A stretch of DNA of 64,000 nucleotides. Origin: Spirochaetales bacterium Spiro_09. Lineage in GTDB: Bacteria > Spirochaetota > Spirochaetia > Treponematales > Treponemataceae. The first letter of the stretch is position 1; each line of letters opens with the position of its first letter. Below are positions 49,875 through 58,301 of the stretch, piece after piece. The stretch spans positions 89,574 to 153,573 of the forward strand of contig LVBK01000010.1 in assembly GCA_001604385.1 (NCBI GenBank), read 5' to 3'. Below the pieces are notes generated by a model. The model was not told the origin of the DNA. It saw only the letters and a list, made by a program, of their open reading frames with translations, and made no database searches. The position numbers and the translations under genes were made by a program.

Positions 49875-51422
49875 ATGGAGATTGTCAGTTTTGCCCGATA
49901 CGGCTATGAGGGAGAGATCGTCAAGGTGGAGGCCGACTTGCGACGGGGCATACCGGCGGTGGATATCGTCGGCCTTCCTGACGGGGCGGTCCGCGAGGCG
50001 AGGGAACGCATGAGGGCGGCAATCCGGAACTCGGGCTTTGAGTTCCCCCGCGACCGGGTGTTAATCAATTTGAGCCCGGCAAGCCTGAAAAAAGAAGGAA
50101 GCTCCTTTGACCTGCCGATAGCGCTGGCCGTTCTGGGTGCGATCGGCGGTTACGGGAACTCCGGAATGCGGGTTATGATTCTGGGAGAACTTGAACTTTC
50201 AGGGGCCGTTCGGCCGGTTACCGGTATTCTGGCGGCAGTGTCAAAAGGGCTTGAAGAGGGTATCACGCATTTTGTGGTTCCCTCCGAAAACCGCAGGGAA
50301 GCCGAGTTGCGCGCGGGGGCCCGTGTTTTTGGCGTGACCACATTGCGGGAAGCGATACATATCGTGGAGCACGAGACACACCGCACGGAAACAACCGATG
50401 GACGGAAACCAGACGGAAGCACCCAGGATCGCGCGGCGGCCGGGGAATTCACCTGGAGCGGAACCGAAGCAGGCCTGGACGGCATTAAGGGGCAAAACCG
50501 CTTGATCAGGGCGCTTGTCATCGCCGCCGCGGGTGGACACAACCTTCTGGTATACGGTCCGCCTGGCTGCGGGAAAACCCTGTCCTTACGCGGTTTTTCC
50601 TCGTTGCTACCCGATCTGGACGAGCGAACGGCAGTCGATGTGACCCGCATCCACAGCATTGCAGGAATGCTGGACACGGGAAATGGAACCCTTGTCCGAC
50701 GGCCGCCCTTCCGGGAACCTGCCCAAAATGCCAGTGTCGAGGGTATGATCGGCGGCGGCGCACAGGGAAGGCCGGGTGAGGTGTCGCTCGCGCACGGGGG
50801 AACGCTCTTTCTTGACGAAGCGGCGCACTTCCGCCCCCAGATATTTCAGGCTCTCAGGAATCCCCTTGAAACGGGAGAGGTAACCATCACGCGGGCGCAG
50901 CGAAGCAGCACCTACCCTGCCCGCTTTCAGCTCCTGATGGCGGTCAACCCCTGCCCCTGCGGGAACGCGGGTTGCGAGGGTCGGGTGTGCACCTGCGCGC
51001 CGGATATGGTGGAACGCCACTGGAAACGGTTGACCGCCCCGCTTGTTGACCGGATCGACCTTCGCATAGCCGTCAGGCCCCCACGGGGAGAGGAACTTGA
51101 AGCTCCGTCCGGCGTCCTCACATCGGACTTACGTCTTCTTGTTGCGACCGCCCGCAAAAAGCAGGCTGAGCGGGGAACGCTCAACGCCCGGCTCGAGGCA
51201 GGAAGCGTTGACGAGCAGTGCGAGCTCCTGCCCTCAGTGGCGCAAGTATTTTGCCGTAGTATGGAAGCGGCCTCTCTTTCGGGGCGGGGCGGACACGGTA
51301 TTTTAAAAACGGCCAGGACGATTGCCGATCTGGAGGATAGCGCGACCATTTCCGAGGAGCATATTCTGGAGGCAGTCCAATACCGAAGATGGCATGCGCT
51401 GTTGCCCGATATTTTTAACTGA
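49875..51422 (+). CDS. comM: ComM/YifB-family AAA+ Mg-chelatase-like ATPase
   Basis: Hexameric branch-migration helicase that supports recombination of transformed DNA. The 515-residue protein starts with MEIVSFARYGYEGEIVKVEADLRRGIPAVDIVGLPD, the family N-terminal domain. It has Walker A GPPGCGKT near residue 230, LFLDEAAHF (Walker B), and the C-terminal zinc motif CPCGNAGCEGRVCTC, as in ComM. ATG 49875 follows CGGAGG by 4 bases. It overlaps the convergent PHP gene by 8 bases. No other competence gene is seen here. Confidence 0.93.
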   Translation: MEIVSFARYGYEGEIVKVEADLRRGIPAVDIVGLPDGAVREARERMRAAIRNSGFEFPRDRVLINLSPASLKKEGSSFDLPIALAVLGAIGGYGNSGMRVMILGELELSGAVRPVTGILAAVSKGLEEGITHFVVPSENRREAELRAGARVFGVTTLREAIHIVEHETHRTETTDGRKPDGSTQDRAAAGEFTWSGTEAGLDGIKGQNRLIRALVIAAAGGHNLLVYGPPGCGKTLSLRGFSSLLPDLDERTAVDVTRIHSIAGMLDTGNGTLVRRPPFREPAQNASVEGMIGGGAQGRPGEVSLAHGGTLFLDEAAHFRPQIFQALRNPLETGEVTITRAQRSSTYPARFQLLMAVNPCPCGNAGCEGRVCTCAPDMVERHWKRLTAPLVDRIDLRIAVRPPRGEELEAPSGVLTSDLRLLVATARKKQAERGTLNARLEAGSVDEQCELLPSVAQVFCRSMEAASLSGRGGHGILKTARTIADLEDSATISEEHILEAVQYRRWHALLPDIFN

Positions 51423-52254
51423 GCAGGGCCGCCAGCTCGGGGGGAAGATATCGGTCGTCGATTGGTCGCCTGCCTGCGGTGCGGCCCAGCCTGCGGTCCG
51501 GTCGGGCCTCCCCGTGAAAGTCGCTACCGGCAGTCACAAAAAGCCCCAGCTCTCTGGCGAGCTTTTCCAGTCGTTCGCAGTCCGCAATTCGCGCGCCCGG
51601 ATGCCAGGCTTCAATTCCCGCAAGGCCGCGGTCCCGGAAACCGGCCAGGACCTCGGCCATTCGCCCCCAGGACACGTACAGGGACAGGGGATGGGCCAAT
51701 ACCGGCAGACCGCCAGATGCGCGGATCGCGGAGATTCCCTCATCAAGGCTGATACTGTTCCGCTCTATATAAAAGGGCCGGTCCTTGGCAAGGTAGCGGT
51801 CAAAGGCCTGCTGCCGGTTTTTCACCACCTTGGTTTCGGCCAAAAACTGCGCAAAATGGGGACGACCGACCGTCCCCCCCGCGGCAAGGGCTTCCACGCG
51901 TTCAATATCAATATCGATTCCCGCCTCCCGCATTTTGGCGGCTATCTCGCGGTTGCGGTTTGTGCGGTCACGATTCAGGGCTTCAAGCCGTTCAGCCAGT
52001 TCGGGATGACTTGACGAGAGGCCCAAACCGAGCAAATGGCATTCACCGGGTTTCCAGTCAATATCGAGCTCGACACCGCAGAGAAATCCGATTCCTGCCA
52101 CCGAGGCGGCAGCGGCAGCTTCGGTGTTTCCCGACACGGAATCATGGTCGGTCAGGGCAAGGACGGACAGGCCCGCGTCGAGGGCCCTGGATACCAGAGC
52201 TGAGGGGGTATATGAACCGTCGGAGGCGGTTGAGTGGGTATGCAAATCTATCAT
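51415..52254 (-). CDS. PHP-domain phosphoesterase
   Basis: 279-residue phosphatase or nuclease of the YciV/RNase AM group, which removes 3'-phosphate from 3',5'-nucleoside bisphosphates or trims RNA 5' ends. Metal motifs are intact: IDLHTHSTASDG, ALTDHDS, GVELDI, RPHFAQFL, LAHPL, GSDFHGE. ATG 52254 is used; an extended -10 (TGGTACTAT, 52273-52265) ends 10 bases before it, so the mRNA may be leaderless. GTG 52263 would add three residues. Divergent from the cNMP gene. Confidence 0.88.
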   Translation of the reverse strand: MIDLHTHSTASDGSYTPSALVSRALDAGLSVLALTDHDSVSGNTEAAAAASVAGIGFLCGVELDIDWKPGECHLLGLGLSSSHPELAERLEALNRDRTNRNREIAAKMREAGIDIDIERVEALAAGGTVGRPHFAQFLAETKVVKNRQQAFDRYLAKDRPFYIERNSISLDEGISAIRASGGLPVLAHPLSLYVSWGRMAEVLAGFRDRGLAGIEAWHPGARIADCERLEKLARELGLFVTAGSDFHGEARPDRRLGRTAGRRPIDDRYLPPELAALLS

Positions 52255-52303
52255 GGGTGGCACAATAGTACCAAATAATTGGACGAGCGGCCAGTTACTG
52301 TGG

Positions 52304-52309
52304 TATACT
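52304..52309 (+). promoter_or_regulatory. -10 of the cNMP-TPR operon
   Basis: TATACT in the context TGGTATACT (extended -10), 31 bases before ATG 52341; TTGGAC at 52279 is a weak -35 with a 19-base spacer. Confidence 0.4.
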
Positions 52310-52340
52310 CTTTCTCATATCCGACATTGAGGAATGACAG

Positions 52341-53312
52341 ATGCCCAAAGCGATCCAGTTCAAACCGAATTCAGTCATCTATTTCGCCGGTGATATCGAT
52401 GAGCGGGTCTTTCTTTTGCAGAAGGGACGCATTGCCCTGACCTCTACCGATATTGAAACCGGAAAGCAAATAACCGAGTATATACGCGAAGGCGAGTTCT
52501 TCGGCGTCAAATCGGCCCTTGGTCATTTTCCTCGTGAAGAAAGCGTCATGGTCTTGACCGACGCTATTGTACTTGCCTTCGGTACCCAGGAATTTGAGGC
52601 GTTCGTACAGTCAAATACCCGCATTATCATGAAGATGCTGAAAGTGTTCTCCAATCAGTTGCGGCATATACACCGCCAGACGGAATCCCTCCTGCACAGC
52701 GAGGAACAAACGAACCCCGATGACGGCCTTTTTTCGGTGGCAAGCTGTTTTTACGCCACCCAGAACTACCAGGCGGCAGCCCAGGTAGCCCGGCGTTATT
52801 TACAATTATACCCGAACGGAAAACACACACAGGAAATAAAGAATATCGCGCAAACCACGCTTGCCTCGGGCCATTCCTTCGGCGGCCCATCCGGAGACAG
52901 CGGACAGGATATGCCCCGGAAAAGCGAAGGACCGGTCGGAAACGATCCGAATCTGGCACTGACCCTTGCGGAAGGCCTAGCTGGTCAGGAGAAGTGGGAC
53001 GAGGCATACAAGCAGTATCATTCCATTATCGAGGCAGGGGATTCGCCCGTGCTTGGCAAAGCCTATACCGGGGCCGGACGATGCCTCTATGAACAGGGCG
53101 AATATGTCCGTTGCGCGCAACTATTAACATCCTATATCAATAAAGAGCCAAAATCGCTTCAAATGGGCGAGGTCCTGATGTATATGGGCAAGGCTTATGA
53201 AGGAATGGAGCAAAAAGACAAGGCGAAAGCCTTTTATTCCAAGGCTCTTACCATGGCAGGCCCCCAGCTTGCACCGAAAATAAAACAGCTGATCGCGGAA
53301 TGCGGAGGATGA
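52341..53312 (+). CDS. cNMP-domain protein with TPR repeats
   Basis: 323-residue protein with a Crp-like cyclic-nucleotide-binding domain at about 1-110 and several TPRs at about 125-320 (FSVASCFYATQNYQAAAQVARRYLQLYPN, AYKQYHSIIEAGDSPVLGKAYTGAGRCLYEQGEYVRC). There is no winged helix. The phosphate-binding cassette reads EFFGVKSALGHFPREESV: the expected Glu is missing and one Arg is kept. So it may not bind a nucleotide as canonical Crp does. It is 3 bases ahead of a Crp-like gene, and the two are likely partners, with this one acting as a scaffold. Confidence 0.75.
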   Translation: MPKAIQFKPNSVIYFAGDIDERVFLLQKGRIALTSTDIETGKQITEYIREGEFFGVKSALGHFPREESVMVLTDAIVLAFGTQEFEAFVQSNTRIIMKMLKVFSNQLRHIHRQTESLLHSEEQTNPDDGLFSVASCFYATQNYQAAAQVARRYLQLYPNGKHTQEIKNIAQTTLASGHSFGGPSGDSGQDMPRKSEGPVGNDPNLALTLAEGLAGQEKWDEAYKQYHSIIEAGDSPVLGKAYTGAGRCLYEQGEYVRCAQLLTSYINKEPKSLQMGEVLMYMGKAYEGMEQKDKAKAFYSKALTMAGPQLAPKIKQLIAECGG

Positions 53313-53315
53313 CCG

Positions 53316-53963
53316 ATGAGTGACGTATTTGCGGCTTTTTCCCGTTTTGCCAAAACATTCCCCAAGGGTTCGGTCATATTTTCGGAATTCGAGCCCGGAG
53401 ACTGCTTTTACCTGATCCAGTCCGGAAGGGTTCAGCTGATCAAGGTCGTCAACGGCTTCCAGAAAAACCTTGATATCCTGCAGCCTTCCGAAATTTTCGG
53501 CGAGATGGCAATACTTGAAAATTCACCCCGTTCGGCGACCGCCATCGCCTATGATGAGGTCAAGGCGCTCGAATTCAACAAGGCCAATTTTGAAGTACTG
53601 ATGATGGGAAACCCTGCCATCGCCATGAAGCTTCTGAAAACCTTCGTGAAACGCATATTCGCACAAAAGCGCCGGTTTATGGTATTGACCGTTCCGGAAA
53701 AAATGGCGCGCGTCGGCGATGTATTCCTGATGCTCGATGAAACCCAGCCAATCCCGGACAAGACAACCGATTTCCGCAGTTTCAATTTGACCATGGACGA
53801 TGTCGCGCGCTGGGCCGGCTTGCCGGTCGACGAGGTACAGGACGTCATGCACCGATTTATCGATCAGGGAAAGATGGAAGTATTCAATGACCGGATTGTT
53901 GTCAAAAACTTGACCGAACTTTCCCGCTATGTGAACGCGCGGCGAGGTCGGGAAGCTCAATAA
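53316..53963 (+). CDS. Crp/Fnr-family transcriptional regulator
   Basis: 215-residue regulator with a cNMP-binding domain at about 12-120 and a winged helix at about 130-205 (TMDDVARWAGLPVDEVQDVMHRFIDQGKMEVFNDRIVV). The cassette GEMAILENSPRSATAIAYDE keeps Glu and Arg, so a cyclic nucleotide is likely bound. It overlaps functionally with the preceding cNMP-TPR gene (3-base gap) and precedes an esterase after 16 bases. The regulated genes are not evident. Confidence 0.85.
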   Translation: MSDVFAAFSRFAKTFPKGSVIFSEFEPGDCFYLIQSGRVQLIKVVNGFQKNLDILQPSEIFGEMAILENSPRSATAIAYDEVKALEFNKANFEVLMMGNPAIAMKLLKTFVKRIFAQKRRFMVLTVPEKMARVGDVFLMLDETQPIPDKTTDFRSFNLTMDDVARWAGLPVDEVQDVMHRFIDQGKMEVFNDRIVVKNLTELSRYVNARRGREAQ

Positions 53964-53979
53964 TCTCTGACCGGATAGC

Positions 53980-55500
53980 ATGAAGCCGATTCTGTATCTT
54001 CTTGTATTGTCAGTCTTTCTAAGCCTTTCCAGCTGCACAGGGCCTCTCCCGGAGGGAGTATTGGCGGTCGATGCAAGCAAGAAATTCGAACTTTCCGTGA
54101 ACGGCAAACGGAGGGGCGGATCCCTGTTTGTCCCCCTTGTCTATGACGGAACGCGGCCCCATTCCCTGGTCTTTGTCCTTCATGGCGCGGGTACGAATGC
54201 CGACCTCTTCCGGAAAACCGTATTGCTGGATCAGATAGCCGAAGAGCATGACATGATTGTCGTATATCCGCAGGGAATCGGAGGTCGGTGGGACCGGGGC
54301 GACGATAGTATTTTCTTCGACACAATGATCAATCTTTTTTCCGAAAAATACAACATCGATCCCCAACGGATTTACGCAACGGGCTTTTCAGCCGGAGCGA
54401 TGCGGGTATACGAACTTGCAGCGGCTCTTCCCGGCCGGTTCAGCGCGATCGCGCCGGTCGCGGGCACGCTGCGTGCCGATATCGATACGACAACACTCAT
54501 GCCGACGTCGGTGTTGCACATTCATGGCAAAAAAGACGATGAAGTGCCGTTTACCGGCCTTCCGGAATGGAATTTACTTTCAGCGGAAGAATCGGTGAAT
54601 GTCTGGAAAGGGATAGATGGACTGTCAGGCGAGGGAGAGGTGTTTTTCCGTTCCCGCGATGCGGTCGGAATATGCTGGAAGGGTAACGGACAGTCGGTCG
54701 CGCAGGTCTTCGACGAGGAGAATGTTCATTATTGGCCGCCCTATGCCTCTGAACTCATCTTCGATTTCTTCTATAATAATCCCGGGCGGCAGGCACGGGC
54801 TGTCATCGACCGGAATGGCCTTCCCCTCGCCACCGGCATGGGAATGGAGCTTCAACTAAACGTGCTTATTAGTCTTCCGGAGAACAGTGCCCCGGTGAAG
54901 GAAGTAGTCTGGTATACCAATGGAAGCAGGTGTGCCGTTTCTGACAGGGCACCCTGGAACGCAGTATGGACAGTGAACCTTGCCGGCGTTCGTCGGCTTA
55001 CCGCAACCGTTCGCCTGGCTGACGGTACCGAGATTCGTACCACGAGAAATCCGTTCCTGCTTGTCAGCACAATGGGCGCAAAAGGTATCGGCACGACTGA
55101 CGCCGATACGCTTATTCCGGTGGTGAAGGCATGGTCTACAAAGATAGAAGATCGGTCCCTGGGAGCCGAAAACGCGATAGACGGCGATTTCTTTACACGC
55201 TGGGGCAGCGACTGGACTGACGATGAAAGCCTGACGCTCGATCTGGGATCCGTACATACGGTGTCCGCGCTCGCCCTGTATTGGGAAATGGCGTACGCCC
55301 GGGAATATCGTATTGAAGTCTCCACAGATTCGGTTAACTGGACGCTCGCGACAAGGGAAACGGATGGCCGTGGTAACATCGAGTTTCTTTCATTTCCCGG
55401 TGTCGACGCACGCTACATACGCATCGGTGGCGAGCGCAGGGCAACCGAATGGGGCTATTCGCTCTTTGAAGTTTTCGTGTATGGAAAAAGCAGTCTGTGA
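53980..55500 (+). CDS. Lipoprotein esterase (LpqC/PHB-depolymerase-like) with F5/8C domain
   Basis: 506-residue exported protein. The signal peptide ends in lipobox LSSC, so it is surface-anchored. Residues about 30-270 form an alpha/beta hydrolase of the PHB depolymerase/LpqC family: FVLHGAGTNADLF, the nucleophile GFSAG near residue 136, Asp in HGKKDDEVPF and His in NVHYWPP. A linker of beta strands follows. A C-terminal F5/8-type C (discoidin) domain (AENAIDGDFFTRWGSDWTDDESLTLDLGSVHTVSAL) spans about 385-505 and would bind a carbohydrate. Probable de-esterification of a polysaccharide or acylated sugar. Confidence 0.85.
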   Translation: MKPILYLLVLSVFLSLSSCTGPLPEGVLAVDASKKFELSVNGKRRGGSLFVPLVYDGTRPHSLVFVLHGAGTNADLFRKTVLLDQIAEEHDMIVVYPQGIGGRWDRGDDSIFFDTMINLFSEKYNIDPQRIYATGFSAGAMRVYELAAALPGRFSAIAPVAGTLRADIDTTTLMPTSVLHIHGKKDDEVPFTGLPEWNLLSAEESVNVWKGIDGLSGEGEVFFRSRDAVGICWKGNGQSVAQVFDEENVHYWPPYASELIFDFFYNNPGRQARAVIDRNGLPLATGMGMELQLNVLISLPENSAPVKEVVWYTNGSRCAVSDRAPWNAVWTVNLAGVRRLTATVRLADGTEIRTTRNPFLLVSTMGAKGIGTTDADTLIPVVKAWSTKIEDRSLGAENAIDGDFFTRWGSDWTDDESLTLDLGSVHTVSALALYWEMAYAREYRIEVSTDSVNWTLATRETDGRGNIEFLSFPGVDARYIRIGGERRATEWGYSLFEVFVYGKSSL

Positions 55501-55511
55501 ACAAGGGCTGA

Positions 55512-56354
55512 TCATGTCACAACAGGCAAGCATATTTCCACCGTTCCCTCCGGCGAATACCGCTGAAATTCCATATTCCCTGCAAGATGAAACGCGCTTG
55601 AGGGAAGGTATTCATGGAAAATTCTCGCGTAGGTATCATGAATAGTCTCGATGGGACCAGAATGCAGAAACCGCAGAACCTTCAGAGATGGAATCACGCG
55701 TGAAAAAAACCTCATATCCTGCCTGACGGTCGGGTCTGTCCTGACTGCACAATGAATCCATAGTCCGTCGTCTTCCGCGATCGCCTCGTTATCCCAGGAA
55801 GAGAACTGCCAGGTATACTCATCCAGGACACCACATATACGAGAGCGATTTTTCATAAAAATTCGCCAGGGCTTGTGAAAGCCCCGTTCATTCATTCCCA
55901 TGAAAAACACCATCCCGGTAAGATGGAGGGACTCGGTTACCATAATATCTGGCGGATGCAGGGTATCCCGTTGCGGCAGCGGAATACGAGGTCTGGCTCG
56001 AACGGCCGGCTTGAAGCGCATACTGTCGAGCGATCGCAGTTCACCGGGACTGACCCCAAACTCCCTGCGAACCGCCCGACCGAATGCCGAGTAATCCTGC
56101 CAGCCAAAAACGGCGGCAGCCTCGGAAGCGGTGAGGTCACCCGAGCGAATTGCAGTTGCCGCTTCGGCAAGTCGCCTGCGCAGGATATACCTGCCAAGGC
56201 TTTCACCGCAGAGAGTGTGGAACAGCCTTCCCAAATGGCGAGTGCTGTATCCTATGCGACTGGCAAGAGAACTTGCCGCGGTATACGGCGCGCGTGAAAT
56301 CAGGGAAGCCTCGAAAAGGTCGACCGTCTTTTGCACATAGTCGAAATTGGTCAT
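55512..56354 (-). CDS. AraC-family regulator with effector-binding domain
   Basis: 280-residue regulator. The DNA-binding domain is N-terminal (ASSLASRIGYSTRHLGRLFHTLCGESLGRYILRRRLAEAATAI, then EAAAVFGWQDYSAFGRAVRREFGVSPGEL), as in Rob/TetD-type proteins. A GyrI-like effector domain follows at about 140-280. No binding site for it is apparent nearby. The gene converges with the esterase, 11 bases away. The ligand is unknown. Confidence 0.85.
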   Translation of the reverse strand: MTNFDYVQKTVDLFEASLISRAPYTAASSLASRIGYSTRHLGRLFHTLCGESLGRYILRRRLAEAATAIRSGDLTASEAAAVFGWQDYSAFGRAVRREFGVSPGELRSLDSMRFKPAVRARPRIPLPQRDTLHPPDIMVTESLHLTGMVFFMGMNERGFHKPWRIFMKNRSRICGVLDEYTWQFSSWDNEAIAEDDGLWIHCAVRTDPTVRQDMRFFSRVIPSLKVLRFLHSGPIETIHDTYARIFHEYLPSSAFHLAGNMEFQRYSPEGTVEICLPVVT

Positions 56355-56374
56355 GGGAAAAGAATATCCCGCTT

Positions 56375-56848
56375 TCAGCCGAAGGTAAACTCGGATTCCC
56401 AGTCAAAATCGCCGGATTCCTCCCTGCACCGCGGCCAGTGTGAGCACCAGTGGGGCATTCGAACGTCCCGAACGACATCTTCGCTCGGATGATAGGGCTT
56501 AAGGTCGATAACCGGGCTTCCGTCCTCCGCATCCATCCAGTCAAGCTGCACAAGGCCGGACACCGTATCGACAGAAAGTATCCGTGCGGTACTTACCGCG
56601 ACAGGACTTGGCCTGAACGGAGACCGTGTCGCGAAGATCCCGATATCGTGGTCAAGTTTCCGGTACGCAGGGGGCATGCACAAAGCCCGTGAATCCCATA
56701 CCGCTTTGTCAAAAACCCACAAGATCATCACATGGGAAAACTCGTCAAGCGTGGTCAATCCCGCTCTATACTCCCGGTTAATCTCCACGGCATAGCCGTC
56801 CGTGTGTCGTACAGAACCGATTACCGTCATTTCAATCGTGCCATTCAT
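56375..56848 (-). CDS. trmO: TrmO-like tRNA threonylcarbamoyladenosine methyltransferase
   Basis: 157-residue TsaA/TrmO-fold protein that N6-methylates t6A37 in tRNA-Thr(GGU) in the best-known case. The signature IGIFATRSPFRPSPVAVSTARI and LDWMDAEDGSPVIDLKPYHPSED, with SHVMILWVFD, is intact. It is divergent and short, as for the bacterial YaeB group. Nothing nearby indicates a specific tRNA target. Confidence 0.8.
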   Translation of the reverse strand: MNGTIEMTVIGSVRHTDGYAVEINREYRAGLTTLDEFSHVMILWVFDKAVWDSRALCMPPAYRKLDHDIGIFATRSPFRPSPVAVSTARILSVDTVSGLVQLDWMDAEDGSPVIDLKPYHPSEDVVRDVRMPHWCSHWPRCREESGDFDWESEFTFG

Positions 56849-56947
56849 AGCAACGCCTCCTTCTTGATGAGCCTATTATCCGCCTGCGGTGCAAATGTGC
56901 ACAGGGCAAACCGGGAAATACCCGGTATGCAAAAAGGGACATGGTTT

Positions 56948-56966
56948 CAACAATATTGATAGCAGT
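56948..56966 (-). repeat. 19-nt stop-proximal repeat, copy 3
   Basis: Identical to copies at 8714-8732 and 8818-8836. Read on the minus strand, it begins 9 bases after the thi4 stop. The match to copy 2 extends through AAACC, 24 bases in all. Confidence 0.85.
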
Positions 56967-56975
56967 TACTTCGGT

Positions 56976-57746
56976 TCACAGAAGCGCGAGCATATCTTGG
57001 GCGGCCTTTTTCCCCGACAGAAGCATCCCCCCGAATACCGGCCCCATCCGGTATCCGCCGAACACCGTGTTCGCCGCCATGCCGCTGACAAAGAGACCGG
57101 GGTAGGCTTCCCGCGTGTTTTCCACGGTCTGCCGCTCGCCCTTTTCTGCGTCCATCGAGCGTTCTCCAACCATTTTTCCGTCCGGAGTATTGAGACGCAC
57201 GCCCATTTTCCGGCACAGAACCTCGGTAACAGAGGCGGGATGCCCGGTCGCGTCAAGGACAAAGCGCGATCGCACCGTCAGGGGATCAATCGGGACTCCC
57301 GATTTCATCACCATACCCCAGTTTAATACCAAACCCGACACACGCTCGCCGGTCATCACCACATCCTCGGCCCCTATCGAATTGAACACCGTCAATCCCG
57401 ATGAAACCGCACGAGCAACAAGCGACGAAACGCACAGCACCGAATCTACGGTGTAGTAGCCGTCACAAAAGACTTGAGCGGGTATACCGAAGTCGGACAG
57501 CACGGAAAGCCCTTCTTCCTGCACCACAAGTTCGTTCATGGCCATACCACCGCCCCACATTCCGCCACCGGGGGCAAGATTTCGTTCGAAGAGGGCGACC
57601 TTCTTCCCGGCTCGGGCAAGATAGTGGCCGGCGACCAAACCGGAGGGACCACCGCCGACAATGGCGACGTCAAGATCCAGGTTCCGGGTGAGTTTCTCTG
57701 TAAATGTTTCGATGATGGCGCGCGAGATGACAATTTCGTCAAGCAT
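56976..57746 (-). CDS. thi4: Thiazole synthase, Thi4 family
   Basis: Makes the ADP-thiazole precursor of thiamine from NAD and glycine. The 256-residue protein has the FAD-like nucleotide fold (DVAIVGGGPSGLVAGHYLA), GGGMWGGGM, LDATGHPASV and GMAANTVFGGYRMGPVFGGMLLSGKKAA, all typical of Thi4. The segment that in yeast carries the sulfur-donor Cys (CCMDPNT) reads GVPIDPLT here, so no Cys is present at that place, and this should be a sulfide-dependent, non-suicidal form. It is governed by a TPP riboswitch at 57820-57895. A hairpin pairs CTCCTG with CAGGAG of the ribosome-binding site (57753-57779). Confidence 0.92.
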   Translation of the reverse strand: MLDEIVISRAIIETFTEKLTRNLDLDVAIVGGGPSGLVAGHYLARAGKKVALFERNLAPGGGMWGGGMAMNELVVQEEGLSVLSDFGIPAQVFCDGYYTVDSVLCVSSLVARAVSSGLTVFNSIGAEDVVMTGERVSGLVLNWGMVMKSGVPIDPLTVRSRFVLDATGHPASVTEVLCRKMGVRLNTPDGKMVGERSMDAEKGERQTVENTREAYPGLFVSGMAANTVFGGYRMGPVFGGMLLSGKKAAQDMLALL

Positions 57747-57752
57747 GCATAA

Positions 57753-57779
57753 CTCCTGTAAGTATTATTTGCGCAGGAG
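57753..57779 (-). promoter_or_regulatory. Shine-Dalgarno-sequestering hairpin of thi4
   Basis: On the minus strand CTCCTG (57779-57774) pairs perfectly with CAGGAG (57758-57753), the ribosome-binding site of thi4. The loop is 15 bases. It is the likely switch element below the TPP aptamer. Confidence 0.7.
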
Positions 57780-57819
57780 CAGCGACGGATTGACGTGTCC
57801 AATTGAATGCAAGCATACG

Positions 57820-57895
57820 ATGACTTCCTTCGCCGGCATTATCCGGATCAGGTTCAAAGGGTATAATCTCAGGCCGACGGCCACCCCTGCACGTC
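57820..57895 (-). promoter_or_regulatory. TPP riboswitch (THI element) upstream of thi4
   Basis: On the minus strand the consensus is clear: GGGGTG, CTGAGA, then CCCTTTGAACCTGATC, GGATAATGCCGGCG and AAGGAA. This thiamine pyrophosphate aptamer should repress thi4 when TPP is high. A helix CTCCTG/CAGGAG, placed between aptamer and ATG, suggests translational rather than transcriptional control, because no T-run terminator is present. Confidence 0.95.
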
Positions 57896-58076
57896 CGGCA
57901 GAGTACCAGAACCATTCACCGCTGTCAATGGAAGCCCCTTTTTTTATAGGATGAGGCAGAGCGGGCCATGGTAGGCGACGTGGGACGGGCGGAGCCCCCG
58001 CCACGACGAGTATGAATAAGCGTTCTCTTGACTCGATAATTTCTGATGGCTATACTGAAGCAAGTAACGTGTACGT

Positions 58077-58149
58077 GCCAAGATAGCTCAGTTGGCAGAG
58101 CAGCACCCTCGTAACGTGCAGGTCAAGGGTTCGATTCCCTTTCTTGGCT
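58077..58149 (+). tRNA. tRNA-Thr (CGU anticodon)
   Basis: 73-nt cloverleaf: acceptor GCCAAGA/TCTTGGC, D-stem GCTC/GAGC, anticodon loop CTCGTAA (anticodon CGT, decoding ACG), T-arm AAGGG-TTCGATT-CCCTT, discriminator T. Position 31:39 is a C-C mismatch in the anticodon stem. CCA is not encoded. It serves as the integration target for the island that follows. Confidence 0.95.
58114..58125 (+). repeat. 12-nt direct repeat, tRNA copy
   Basis: ACGTGCAGGTCA in the anticodon-to-variable region of tRNA-Thr, repeated at 58268-58279 upstream of the integrase. It may be part of an integrase binding or attachment site. Confidence 0.45.
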
Positions 58150-58267
58150 ATAGTTAAATCCTTACGTTGTAAGGGTTTATTACCACCCTCACACAGGGCG
58201 TAATGTTGAAATCAAGTTCGTGTGCAATGAATGTGCAATAAGCACGTTCCAGACCCGCACTCACCAG

Positions 58268-58279
58268 ACGTGCAGGTCA
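58268..58279 (+). repeat. 12-nt direct repeat, island copy
   Basis: ACGTGCAGGTCA, identical to 58114-58125 in the tRNA, 23 bases before the integrase ATG. Confidence 0.45.
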
Positions 58280-58301
58280 CACACCTTACAGGGTTACACT
58301 T

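Noticed and set aside
56909..56931. Hairpin as thi4 terminator
   Set aside because: CCGGG/CCCGG stem is present but no T-run follows in the thi4 direction, and it lies beyond the 19-nt repeat.
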